64,000 nucleotides of DNA from Carnegiea gigantea (lineage: Eukaryota; Streptophyta; Magnoliopsida; Caryophyllales; Cactaceae): the NCBI GenBank assembly GCA_029747015.1, contig JAKOGI010002453.1:36001-100000 (forward strand), given 5' to 3'. Made by a program: the position numbers and the translations under genes. The notes beneath the pieces are model-generated. The model did no database searches and was not told the DNA's origin. It was given only the letters and a program-made list of their open reading frames with translations. Positions 11,783 to 23,170 of this stretch are shown one piece after another; position 1 is the stretch's first letter; every line of letters starts with the position of its first letter.

Positions 11783-13714
11783 TGTTCGTGCCGAAAATGT
11801 ATCATTTTTAAGGCACTTTTACACCTATTTTATGCTCGTTATAATCGTATTTTTAAGATTTTTATTTGATTTTGTTTTGTTTTGTAGGTTTTGAATAAAA
11901 TGAAATTAATTATGGAAAATGCGGAAAAATACAAGAAGAATATTGGATACGGGCCGACTTGACTCAAGCTAATTTGGGTTGCCAGGCCCAGTTATTACTT
12001 CACCCCATTGAAAAAAAAAAAAAAGAAATAAAAGGAAAGGAATCCAGCCCAACAAACCGGTCCAATTCCTCTCCTAGCCAAGTGTGCCTGGCACGTGCCC
12101 CATCCTTTCCTCAGCCGTGTGCTTCGCACATGACATTAACACAGCTTTCCCCTCTCCTTTTAATCTTATCTCTCTTCTTCCTTTCAATTTCGGGCCCCAA
12201 AACCAGAAACCTCCTCTAGCTTATCTCTTTCTTCCACCTTCATCGCCATGCTCATCCTTGGCTCTCTCTCTCTCCTCGATAACTCAGTGTTTTTCAACCA
12301 CCAAGCGACAACTCACCACCTTCCCATCCTCATCCACTGCAATCTACGCTTCAAACGCCAACTTTCATCTTAATCATCATACACGCGTGCCCCAAATCGA
12401 ATAGTGAAGGTTGAAGGAAGCACGAGTATAAAGTGCAAGGGCGAGCTCTAAATTAGAGGTTAGACATTTTTAGATTTTAATTAGTTCAATTTTGGTAATT
12501 TAGGCCTTGAAAATTCAGTTTTTTTTTTCAATTTTTAGGATTAGGGTTTCGTGTTAGGTAGATTTTTGGGTTTTGATTCATGTAATTTTGCCTTATGAAC
12601 ACGTTTCTAGCTGTATTTTATGAAATAGATGGTTGTTTTTTTTTTCGATTAGTAGAAATTTTGTGATTTCGGTGCTTCAGACTCACCATGGCTGAGACAC
12701 TACTCTGTTCGTGCTCTTCTCCTCCCTTGCCTAACCGTGTTTTGGCTTGCTAGTGGTGGTTCTGGTAACCTTCTTGGTGGCCATCAAAGTTGAGTTGAAA
12801 CTAGGTTTGAAATCCCCCTCCCCTGCTGCTTAGTTCCTTGTTCCGCCCTAGGCTTGTTTAATCTCAGTTATAGACTGATTTAGGTGATGTTTATTTCAAT
12901 TTACAATATATGTAACCTGAGTATCTACTTTTTTTATCTGGTTTGGTTCGAATCTGACTGTGCTTAGGATTGTTCATGGTTATTGATGGATTTCAATTCA
13001 AGCTTGCTTAGTTTTGCTACTTAATTGTGCTGGTCAGTGGTGCTTAATTGGTCTGTTTACTGCTAGTTTAATTATACATACTGCTGGTTAGTGATGATGC
13101 TGCCTTAATGCATTTACCCTATTTTGGCCTTGGTTTGATTGATGAATAGTGACCTGTTTAGAGCAGAAGATAATGGGTTGTGATTTGTTTTAATATTGGT
13201 GTAGCTGCTGGGGTGTTCCCTACTTAGAATTGAATTGAAAATTTGAATGTTTTGAATGGTGTTGATTAGAAGTTTAGCCCCTTCCTAAATGCTTAATTGC
13301 TTAATGGGTGATTAATGCTTCAATTTTGGATAATTGTTGAAGATCAAGGTTTCTTGGTAATAGGCATTAGCTAGAGGATGATTTTAGATTCTGGGTTCTA
13401 GCTTGAGTTGAATGATGTTAAAAATATTGGAATGTTTAGTTGCCTAAGTTAGTAGGGTTTTGTTTAATTGCCTAAATTTAGGTCATTTCAGTTTCTTATA
13501 TTTATTGAAATGTTTAGTTGAATGTATAATGTTCGGTTAAATTAAGGCGTTAGTTCACTTTTGTTTCAATTGGTCTAGCATAGATTAACCAGTCTGTTTA
13601 CCCTTTTCTGTGACCTTAATCTCCACTATCGTCCCTAAGGACACGACCCTCAAGCACTACAGCGAAAGCTGTACGCTTGTGCCCTTTTTATTTACACTTA
13701 AAATTTACCTAACA
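11783..13714 (+). repeat. 3' LTR of the inner Athila-like element
   Basis: The start TGTTCGTGCC follows the polypurine tract directly, and the end TACCTAACA is followed by the target duplication CCAAT. Most differences from the 5' LTR are transitions. Confidence 0.93.
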
Positions 13715-13719
13715 CCAAT

Positions 13720-14347
13720 CACCACCTAGGCTGCAAGGACCAAGGAAATTTCTCCATCCCCTATGCTATAGGGGATCTGCAGATTGAGGGAGCTCTTTAT
13801 GACCTAGGAGCTAGCATGAGCCTAACGCCTTTCTCCCTTTATAGATGGTTTCAGTTGCAAGATGTGCAACCCACCAGTCTGACCATTCAGCTTGCAGATC
13901 ACTCCATTAAGTAACCTGTGGGTATCCTAAAGCATATTCTTGTTCATATGGGTAAGTTTATCATCCCTTGCGATTTTATTGTCCTGGATATGTATGAGAA
14001 CTCCCAGGTGCCTATCGTTTTATGGAGACCGTTTCTAGCTACTGCTGGGGCAGTGATCGACGTACAGACGGGCACCATATCTTTTCAGGTGTGTGGGGAG
14101 AGATTGGACTTTTTTTCCCTCCACCCACCCCATCTTTAATGCCTGTCAACCCCCAACCCCTTGTTGTCCCTGAGCATGCTGACCCTCCCATAGTTATTCC
14201 TGAGATTGAAGTGTTTGATGGATACGGGGGATCCCATATGGGGTCTGCAACTTCTGTTTGTATTGGGGAGGTAGTGGATTCTACTCCACAATTCCACACC
14301 TCTACTAGTACACCTCTTGCATCGTTATCGTCTACCATTAGGAGGTA
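13720..14347 (+). pseudogene. Aspartic protease and gag-pro tail, outer Athila-like element
   Basis: Directly after the inner insertion the reading gives a plant retrotransposon aspartic protease: GNFSIPYAIGDLQIEGAL, then the active-site DLGASMSL (about 13808), QLADHSIK, HMGKFIIPCDFIVLD and RPFLATAGAVIDV. One stop lies at about 13913 (Gln to TAA/TAG type). The frame then runs through a proline-rich tail to a stop at about 14347. The protease would cut the Gag precursor during particle maturation. It directly continues the gag that ends before 2602. No polymerase follows, which is the notable point: in the inner Athila the protease is followed by reverse transcriptase within about 130 bases. 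Confidence 0.8.
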
Positions 14348-16343
14348 AGGGTCAAGCTAAGGACGTTAAACAAGTGTTTCTTGGGAGGCAACTTAAGGAT
14401 TTAATTGCTTTTGGAAAAAAAAAAAGAAAAAGAAAACAATCGTGTGTCCTTCTTCCCTTACCGTCCCCTCCTCTCATAGGCGCTATTAGTCCTCCCCTAC
14501 CCTTGGTCCTTTGAATTGCCCTTTTCATTGAGGACAATAAAACTCTTAAGCATGGGGGGGTGAGCTTATAGCTATTTGGGTGGAATGGTGGATTTTGGGG
14601 TGTGAGTTGGATGACATTACTTGTATTCACATCATATAGATAGGATGGCATGTAGTTTTACTAGGTTCTCTTTGTATTTTTTCTTTAGCATAGCATGTAG
14701 TTTAGAGCATATAAGTTATATTTTGCATCTCAAAAGGAGAAGCGATCGAGATGGGAGTTTATAAGTTTTCTAGGTACTACTTCTTACCCTACTCTTCATT
14801 ATCCTTTTTGTATTTACTACTTTCTTAGTTAGATTTAGTGCTCTATGAATAAAAGCATTGCCTAAAAGTTTGCAAAAACCCCTCTTATGAAGAGAACATA
14901 AGCGGCGATGATCGATTGATTAGGTTGAGTTGTGTACTAAAGTGTAGCCACTTATGGTGTAAGTTTTTTGTGAAAATGCATTTGACACCATCATCAGTAG
15001 TTCCTTTGCCCATGTTGCATGTCAATTTGTTCTTGAGATTCATGTGGTTTGATTTAACTGACCTTAATAATTGGGACACATCTTGGAGTAAGTTGCTTGA
15101 CTATGGTGCATTTACCTGTGAGACTTTGAGCCTAATGACTATTCATTACATATTGTCTCATGCTTTCTTTCATGTGTGACTCATCCATGATTATATCTCT
15201 AGAACTTTGTTATGTTCTCTTTGAAATCACATTCAGCATTTTGCATATATCAACATGATTGAGGTAATTTTTTGTTTCCTGTAAGCCACATGAGCCAAAA
15301 GCCACCCACTAATATGTACTACTCTTTTTGCTAGCCCTTTATGCCTTTATCCCGTGTTCATTGTTGTACCTTACCCACTACGCACTTGGCCTATACACAT
15401 TTCCCATACCTTGGTCAAGGTCTAGTGGAGCAACATTCCCATTGTGAGTAAGGTTTGCTTTGGAGGTTGGTTCACCAGGGGAACCTTATTGGTGGCTTGT
15501 TTTGGAGGAATTGTGATTTGATTTTGGGTCCCCCCACGCCATTTCTATGTGTCTTGATTTTATTTCGAAAGGAAAAGAAAAAAAAAGGAGAAATAAAAAT
15601 TTTGAAAGAAAAAAAATAAAGAGAAAAGAAAAGCAAAGAAGGGAATAGAAAAGTTCTGAATAAAGTAATTGTCATGGGGCTGTGGCAATAATATTATTTC
15701 ATTCCTTTCATAGGGGTTTTTATGGGGTTCATTGTTCAATTTGTAATTGCAGTGTGATGTAGTCGTTTTGACATTAGTTGTGGAAGTGTTTTTGCTCCCT
15801 AATCCCTTGACTACTAGCTCCACTCTTCCTAAACTTGCTCCACTTCTCACCCTTAACCTTGGCCCTGTTACATCCTCTGTACAAGTCCTCATGATTAGCA
15901 TATTGCATTTTGCATCAAGTTGTGGAGAATTGAGAACTCTACCAAGCTTACGGTAGTTTGCTTTATTGGATAGAGTATTGAGTGCACCCTTGTTACATAT
16001 TCTAATCACATTGACGGGAGTACTTCACTTTGTCCTAAAGTGAGGTTCTATCGGTCGTACTTACTCACCACTTATTGATGAAGGTCGTGCATTCTTGTGT
16101 GCTTCAATATTGGGATACTTGATGTATTGCATATGGGTAGGGGGCTTCATGGATGGGGGTTGTGCGGGTTTTATTGAGATTATTTCACACCCTAACTTGG
16201 CCACCTTTAATACATGATTTAGCTTGATCTATTGATTGTTCGTCTCTTGCCTGAGGAGATGTGTGACTAGAGGTTTATTCCCCTCTTCCATCTTCCCTGA
16301 GTTAGTCTTGCTTCAGGACAAGCAAGAGATAAGCATGGGGAGT
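14348..16343 (+). other. 3' untranslated region of the outer element with internal and terminal purine tracts
   Basis: No coding region is visible. A conserved block reading GTTTCTTGGGAGGCAACTT (about 14374) is typical of the DNA after pol/gag-pro in plant Athila/Tat elements. A GAGGACA motif followed by CATGGGGGGG (14551-14560) looks like an internal polypurine tract. A purine-rich run lies at 15568-15660. A CAGGACAAGC motif followed by AGCATGGGGAG (16333-16343) is the likely terminal polypurine tract. The expected 3' LTR does not follow it. Confidence 0.6.
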
Positions 16344-17470
16344 TACCCAAGAAAATAAGATGTCAGAGACAAAGAAAAAACTAGCTCCTACTAACCTCAC
16401 TTCTAAATCACCCATTAATGCAAAGCAAAGAACTCTGCTAATTCTAATAAAAGAAAGTACTGACTTATCCTAATTCTCAATGGACTCAAATACAACATTT
16501 CACTCCAAATGCTTGAAGGCACTCAAGTTATAACTATGAATTGGAAACCCTGCAAACACATCTAAATCAAGATTGCTTCCTTCTTTTGAGCTCTTTCACA
16601 AATTTCTTATGATTTTTCTAATGGCCAGAGTTTCATCCCCAATAATTAAAGCACCACGTTTCTTGGCCAATTGTTGAGTTTCTTACGCGATTATCATTGG
16701 ATTTGAAGAAGTTTGTCTCGCTTCCTAAGCATCGATAGATAATTTCTTATTACTACTTGGTAACTTAGTTGCTTTCATCTTTGGCTCTTTCTTTTTCTTT
16801 CTCCTTTCAAGAACATGAATGTCTAGTTAATAAAATTATTGAGGTCATGTGCATAGCTTTCAACTTCTTTTAAAGTGGAGGACTCATCCTCACTACATGG
16901 ACTACTTGCCTTTTGACGAGAGAAATTTCTAACATGGACTAAATGACTTTTAACTTTTCTGATAGGCTCAGAAATCGTTCAGCTACTATTTAGACGCGCT
17001 TCAAGCTTAAAAATAGAAACGTCTTTATTGGAATGGTATCCAACAGTTTCAATGAAATTTGCATCTCCATTACATAGGACTTTTTAGCAACTATCATCCA
17101 CCTTTTGTTGGGTTCTTTAACTTTGTCATCTTCTTTGTGTCCAAATCTTCTATCATCATTCGTAGCTACCCCGGGAATCCATTGCCACTTAGGTTCCTCT
17201 TCCAAGATCTCTTTTGAAATTTTACCCAATTAATATAGGCCTTTCTTTCCTAAATAAGCTTTTCATTGCATGCTTAGATTGCTTTTTCACCAACTTCTCT
17301 AACTTCAAATATGATAAACCTTGTATAATACCTTTTATGCAGTCATGAGAAGTAAAAATTTAGGTAATTTTGATATATATTACACTGACACACAATGACT
17401 AGGGTTCGATTTAGCAAAATATTTGCCATATAGCCACATGTATGTTACATCCTACACACCCATACGACTC
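16344..17470 (-). pseudogene. Unrecognised decayed coding-like stretch
   Basis: On the minus strand, three adjoining frames give protein-like composition: HDCIKGIIQGLSYLKLEKLV (about 17340-17280), PKWQWIPGVATNDDRRFGH (about 17185-17130), then after a shift FIETVGYHSNKDVSIFKLEA and KSHLVHVRNFSRQKASSPC (to about 16890), and further on RGALIIGDETLAIRKIIRN (about 16660-16600). There are many stops and at least two frameshifts. I do not recognise the family. It could be a decayed gene exon or an uncommon transposon protein; it may also be chance. The plus strand shows nothing better. Confidence 0.3.
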
Positions 17471-17868
17471 ATTTGGTAATGTGTAATCAAAGTGGTAATA
17501 CAATCAAAATGTTGATGATGATCTCATTACTATGTTTGATTACCATTAAAGGATGTAGTCAAGACTGCGCTGTAATCACATTTATCTCAAACTATAGAAA
17601 TACAAATACTTGGCTTTTTCGAAACTATTATGATTGCAAATATTTGAATCAAAGTCTACCCAACCACAAGCTATATGTTTGGGAACTTTCTCTCTCTTCT
17701 CTCCATTGTCTCTCCTCTACTTCTAATCTCTTAGTACTTCACCATCACATGTTTACAGGTTTGAAGTCCCCTTAACCCCCTCTTCTCTCTCTTCTTCATA
17801 TTAGATAAAGTTTAACCCAGACTATGATCGTATTATTATAACTACATTTTTGTATATTTTAGACATAT

Positions 17869-17869
<1 letters not shown>

Positions 17870-17926
<57 letters not shown>
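17870..17926. repeat. (TC)n(AC)n microsatellite
   Basis: About 11 TC units (17870-17892) pass directly into about 17 AC units (17893-17926). Confidence 0.95.
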
Positions 17927-17931
<5 letters not shown>

Positions 17932-18204
17932 TCATTACCTTCTTCTTGTCTCTCTACTTGCTAAACTTGAACAATATTACATTATTCTAATTTAGAAGAA
18001 ATAGAGTGAAGTAAGTCTCATATGAAGTATTGTAATCATGATGATGAAATATTGGATGATAATTATCAACAAAAACTACAAATGATTAAAGTAGGCAAAA
18101 TAAAATGCAAATTAAATTGCAAGTACTTCACATCACTTATAAAATTAAGTATTGTTTGTAAATGAATTCATCCTATTATAATTGTAAAAACTTTGCAACC
18201 AAAC

Positions 18205-18402
18205 TGAAGAATTCTATGGTTTGGATAGAATTGTGTGTTTCCCTCCCATAGCCAATGCGATGCTATTTATATGTGGAATAAGATTTGACAAACCTAATAA
18301 GATATAATTATACATAAGAAAGGACTCTACCTCAATACAAATTCTAATCCTTTATAAATATGACTCTAACTAGATTGCCTAAATCTAGTAGATATGGTAA
18401 TA
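18205..18402 (-). repeat. 3' LTR of the minus-strand copia element
   Basis: It starts TGAAGAATTCTATGG and ends GATATGGTAATA on the plus strand and aligns end to end with 32866-33066. Confidence 0.9.
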
Positions 18403-18411
18403 CTCCCCCTT
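18403..18411 (-). other. Polypurine tract of the minus-strand copia element
   Basis: On the minus strand the sequence AAGGGGGAG directly precedes the 3' LTR. Confidence 0.75.
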
Positions 18412-18479
18412 AAGTCGGCGCATGAAGATTCACAACTCCCAACTTGCCTAACAGATAGCAAAACTATCATTGTTCTAAG

Positions 18480-19935
18480 GCTTTGGTAAAGATATCAGCC
18501 AATTACTTGGTAGTTAGTGTGTATCGAGGAGAGAGGACTCCAGAGAGGATACACTCTCGAACAAAGTGGCAGTCGATCTCAATATGTTTAGTGCGCTCAT
18601 GGAAAACTGAATTGTTAGCGATATCAAGCACGACATGAGTATCGCAATAAAGATGAGTTACAGGAACGATTAGGCTGAAGAGAGAAGTAACTTGCAAATC
18701 CAGACAACCTCGCTAATAGCATTGGCCATAGCGTGATATTCATCCTTAGCCGAAGATATAGAGACAATATCTTGTTTCTTATTCTTCCATGAGACTGGGG
18801 CATCACCAAGCTTAACAAGATAATCCGTAGTAGACTGGCGCGACATCCAGCAACTAGCCCAATCGGAATCACAATACGTAAACATTTGAAGATTATTCTT
18901 AGCAGGTAGGAGTAATCCTTGTCCAGCTGAAGATTTTAAATAGTGTAGGACTTGCATAGTGGCATCCCAATGCCCTTGTCTAGGATCATGCATAAATTGG
19001 CTAAGAATGTTGACAGCATAGCTGATATCGAACGTGTAACAGTAAGATAAATAAGACATCCAACCAATCGGCGATATTATGAGGGATTAGCAATAGCCTT
19101 ATCGGACTCACTGGATAACCTATGGTTTTGTTCCATGGGGAATAAAGTGGTCGCATGCCAATCATACCAGACTCGGAGAGTACATCCAAAGTATACTTGC
19201 ATTGGCATAAATACAAGCCGTTAGGTGAATGGGCAGCCTCAATGCCCAAAAAATATTTCAATGGCCCAAGATCTTTGATTTTTAAGCACCTGTGAAGATA
19301 TTGCTTGAATCCATCGCTAGCAGCAGAATTGCTCCTTGTTAACATTAAGGCATCCACACATATCAAGGGTGTAAGGAAAGGCCATTCTTTTGGTGGAGAA
19401 CTAGAGAATGGTCAAGAGGGGGCTGCTGAAAGCCATAGGCGGAGAGAGTGGAGGCTAATTTAAAAAACCATTGTCGGGGCATATGTCGGAGTCCATATAA
19501 AGATTTTTTCAACTTAAAGACTATAGTGAGTTGAGGTGAATGAAAACTTAATGGTGGCTTCATGTAAATATCCTCATCAAGTCACCATGCAAAAATGCAT
19601 TATGGATATCCATCTGCTGAAGTAACCGACCTTGTGAGAAAGCAACAGTCAGCAGGCACCGAACTATAACCATCTTGGCTAGGGAGCAAAGAATGTTGTG
19701 CTTGATCTTATAAACCCACTTGCACCCGAGAGCTCATTTCCCAAGTGGGGGAGTAGCAAAGTCCAAAGTATTATTATCTTCAAAAGCAGCAATCTTGTGT
19801 GACATGGCTTCTCACCATTGAGGAACTTGAATAGTTTGAGACAAATGCTGGCGCTCAAAATAAGATGTAATTGAAGCAAGCAATGCACGATAAGAAGAGA
19901 AGAGGAGTCATAATTAAGGAAGTGCAATAAATAAT
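18480..19935 (-). pseudogene. Reverse transcriptase and RNase H, minus-strand copia
   Basis: Reading right to left, WVYKIKHN-like sequence (about 19710) is followed almost at once by AKMV and a QMDIHNAFLHGDL block. The usual 25-30 residues between them are missing, which points to a small deletion. Then come FKLKKSLYGL, RQWFFKLAS and the active-site region, which reads ICVDALML (about 19360) where copia enzymes have YVDD: the second Asp is Ala. GLYLCQCKYTLDVLSESGMI leads to the RNase H part ([55 protein letters not shown], then [16 protein letters not shown]). Several stops and frameshifts are present, so this enzyme cannot be active. Confidence 0.85.
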
Positions 19936-21584
19936 ATTCAGTATCGGAAGAGCCTTCATGAAGCGGTTGTCAGATGGGATTTGTAATAGCATGACAAACA
20001 TAATCCCGGAGATGTGCAAGAGGTCTTCATTGGCATTGAAGTCTGCCGCCAGGAGGCTCTTCTATGGTTGAAGTAGGCCGATCATTTTCATGACCCAGTC
20101 CATCACAAATCATAGGGCCTGCGTCATCTTTAGTTGCATTAGTGCCTGAATCTGTTGGGCCCGTGAGGATTGGATTGGACTGCTTAGCAGCATCATGTAT
20201 GCCACTGTCTCAAGCAGAGGAGGCACCGGAGGTGGGCCCCTGATCAGCAGGTGGAGCGGTGGGGCTAAGCTCCTGGCGAATAGGTCAAGGCCCAACAGAT
20301 ATGGGCTAAGGTCTCTCATCTTACATAATTGGCTTATGGATGATGGGCTGAGTTGCTGCCTCAAACACTGATGGGCTCCCGTGGGGCAATGGCAATTCAC
20401 TCCGAATCTGTTGGTCTTCATGATACTCAAATGGAAAGATGTTCTCATAAAATAGCATATCCTATGACCCAAATACCTTTTTAGTGTCCAAATCATATAA
20501 TTTCCACCTTTTTGACCCAATGGATACCCCCAAAAAAATGCAGCAAGTGGCCCAAGCATAAAAATTGTCACGATGTTTTCCATGATTATGAATACAACAC
20601 AAACAACCAAAAATCTTAATATTATCATAGTTAGGCTTTACACCAAACAAGACCTCATAAGGGGTTTTCGATGCGAGCAATTTTGTAGGGGTGCGATTGA
20701 TACGAGAAGCTGTAGTGAGGACACACTCAACCTAAAAATTAATGCGTAAAGAAGCTTGAAAACGTAGTGCTCTTGCGACATTGAGAATACGGAGATTTTT
20801 CCATTCAGCTTGTCCATTCTATTGAGGCATGTCTACACAAGAGGTTTCTTGAGCAATCCCATTCTCACGGAAGTAAGCCTGGAGGGGGTGATTTATGAAC
20901 TCATTCTTATTATTGCTACATGCCCTCTGAACACAAAGATTAAATTGGGTCCATATCATAGAGTAGAAATTCACAATTTTCTCGTGCACTTCCATTTTAT
21001 CTTGTAGCAAATATACCCAAATAGCACGTGTATAGTCATCAACAATACACAAAAAATAATGGAACCCACTTAGACTTGGTGTATGATAATATCCCTATAA
21101 ATCACAATGTATTAGTGAAAGGGTCTACTTGCTCTTGATTCGCTAACTAAGAAAGTATTTTGAGTCTATTTTGCCCTATGGCAAATATCGTAACACCGAA
21201 AAACATCTTTATTTAGCTTAAAACCAAAATCTACTGACGAAGCAGTTAAACTACCAACTAACAGATGACCAAGATGCTAGTGCCAAATAGTAGGAACCTT
21301 GTTCTGAAGAGCAGGCATCATGCTTCAGATAGTACGCCCCATTTCTTATCACACCTGCTTAAATCAACTTCTTTGAGGTGAGGTCGTGAATAATACAAAA
21401 ATAACCACCGTAAGTGATAATACAATTTTCACCCTTCACCAACCAATGCATAGATATTAGGTTGCAGGTAAAAGCTAGGATATATAGCACATGCTTCAAA
21501 ATTAGGCCACTTCCTAAATCAATAGTTCCTGCTTCTTTAGCCAAGGCCACCTTTCCATTTGGCCTGAGAATTTTTATTGCTTCA
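19936..21584 (-). pseudogene. Integrase with pre-integrase segment, minus-strand copia
   Basis: The pre-integrase part at 21584-21360 reads GTIDLGSGLILKHVLYIL and LISMHWLVKGENC and follows on from the protease on the other side of the nested element. The core shows VDDYTRAIWVYLL and SNNKNEF (family Asp replaced by Asn), and then PQ, a stop, NGQAEWKN (Glu present). Next come RINRTPTKLLASKTPYEVLFG, IKIFGCLCCIHNHGKHRDNF and IFLGVSIGSKRWKLYDLDTKKVF (about 20470). A proline-rich linker (20400-20110) leads to reverse transcriptase. Multiple stops are present. Confidence 0.83.
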
Positions 21585-21589
21585 GGAAA

Positions 21590-23114
21590 TGTTGGGAAAT
21601 TGTTGACCCTATCATTATGTAATGTAAGGTTTTGATGATAACAAACACAAATGGAATATACACTTGAGTGTGTTGATCGAACAGGTTCCAAGTACTGTTT
21701 GGAAAACTTTGAAATTGCTTGATTAACCATGGTCGAGAACAGGTCTTAAGAACAGGTTCTCAGAACAGCTGAATGGGAAAGAACTTAAAGCACATCAAAG
21801 ACATGGAGTACTTCAGAAACAGCTCAGGAAACAGTTCTGAGTAACATCATAGCTACAGGTCTTAAGAACAGTTTCTCAGAACAGCTGAATGGCAAAGAAC
21901 TCAAAGCGCATCAGAGACATGAAGAACTCCAGGAACAGCTCAGGAAACAGTTCTGAGCAACACCACAGCATTGAAGTAACAAGTCAAGATCCTATAGATG
22001 TTGCCCGGTTGATTCAACAAGAGTCTTGGTCCGTCATAGGTTTTATTTTCTTAGATTCTTGTTAATATGCCACCTGGAAGAACTCGTTTTAACATTTACT
22101 TTGAATGACTTTTAAGAACACTGTCTCAGATCAGTTTTGAGATCAGGGTTCAGACCGTTTTGAAGCCAAAATGATTTTTCACAGTTTTTTTTCCTAAAAC
22201 TTTGGGCTGACGATTCTGAAATTATTTGAGATATATTTTCTGTTATCATTAGACCCAAAATAAGCTATTCTTGGCTTTGAAAAGATTGTTAAAAGATTGA
22301 CTTTATCTTTGGAAGAATATCCACCAAATAAATCTTATTTTTGGAAGGATAAGACAAGATAGATATGGGAGATTTCCTATTATAATTTGGAAAGGAGAGT
22401 TTCTCTTCCCTTTTGTCTCCTTGCAGCACACTATTTAAGGAGGGTTAAGGTTTCTCTTTTACCCATATGCATCACACTATTTAAGAAAGATTTTTCCCTC
22501 ATTATCTCTCACGGGTTTACATGGTTTTTCAAGGAGTTTTAAATTGCGAATCATTTTCAGAAAAACCTTCAAAGTGTGTGTGAAAATTGAGTCATCTTCC
22601 TTGGCATACTAGGAGCAAAAATTGTACCTTACATTCGCTTAGTTAGAAGCACAAAAGTAAGGTGTTTTTATTCTCTTCTTTCATCAAAGTGAGAGTTGAG
22701 TGTGTCCAAGCCTAGGGAGGCTTTGGACGTGTGTAATTCGTCTTGGGGAGACGATTACGTGAGTGTGTCTAAGTCTGGGAGACTAGGACGTGGTGTGTAA
22801 CTAGTCTAGGGTAGACAGTTACGTGTGTTGCAATTGTAACAGTGAAGGTTACCTTTGTAACGTGTTTAGCCCGTTTAGTGAAAGTGTGTGAAAATCCTAC
22901 AGGGGTAGGTCGTGGTTTTTGCCTCGGTTGGGCTCGAGGTGTTTCCACGTAAAAATCTTGTGTTCTCATCTTTCAATTATTTCGCTGTTTTACACTTTCT
23001 ATGCACGTTACAAACAGTCTGCCCAAACAAGTCCCAAGCCTGTTTCCAGAAACTGTGAAAATCTGCCAACACAATTCACCCCCCTCTTGTGTTAGTGTAC
23101 TCTCAATTCGAACA
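21590..23114 (+). repeat. 5' LTR of the plus-strand SIRE-like element
   Basis: It starts TGTTGGGAAATTGTTGACC and ends CAATTCGAACA, 2 bases before the primer site. It contains two tandem 116-bp units (21741-21856, 21857-about 21972), rich in GAACAG and CAGTTCTGAG words, which are also present in the 3' LTR (30237, 30353). A CTATTTAAGG stretch near 22433 could be a TATA-like element; no experiment backs this. Confidence 0.93.
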
Positions 23115-23116
23115 AG

Positions 23117-23128
23117 TGGTATCAGAGC
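23117..23128 (+). other. Primer binding site, initiator tRNA-Met (plus-strand SIRE-like)
   Basis: TGGTATCAGAGC is a perfect match, two bases after the LTR. Confidence 0.92.
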
Positions 23129-23170
23129 AGGTTCTCATCTAAAAGATTAACATCTTGAGAGATCCTAAAC

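Larger units (their letters stand above)
2602..13714 (+). mobile_element. Inner Athila-like Ty3/gypsy retrotransposon, full length but inactive
   Basis: Two LTRs (2602-4539 and 11783-13714), each starting TGTT and ending AACA, enclose a tRNA-Asp primer site, gag, protease, reverse transcriptase, RNase H and integrase in gypsy order, then a polypurine tract. Flanks CCAGT (2597-2601) and CCAAT (13715-13719) are a target duplication with one later change. All coding regions carry stops or frameshifts. LTR similarity is about 91% over the parts compared by eye, so the insertion is fairly old. Athila is favoured by FMDDFSVF in the reverse transcriptase and LCHLPVEIEHKAWWAI near the integrase end. 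Confidence 0.92.
1..16343 (+). mobile_element. Outer Athila-like gag-protease element, interrupted by an inner Athila
   Basis: The order seen is: end of a 5' LTR (to about 643), tRNA-Asp-like primer site (655), gag (834-2596), inner element (2602-13714), protease (13720 on), a long 3' untranslated part and a polypurine tract (16333-16343). The gag region ends at 2601 and the protease resumes at 13715, with near-identical 5-bp flanks (CCAGT and CCAAT), so one element was split. After the protease there is no reverse transcriptase, RNase H or integrase, so this copy belongs to a gag-protease-only, non-autonomous design. No sequence resembling 1-643 follows the tract, so the 3' LTR has been lost. 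Athila assignment rests on gag and protease style and primer type; the lineage is an inference. Confidence 0.75.

Noticed and set aside
15472..16009. Overlapping minus-strand frames rich in Phe/Leu in the Athila 3' region
   Set aside because: They run over an A-rich purine tract of the plus-strand untranslated region and are compositional.
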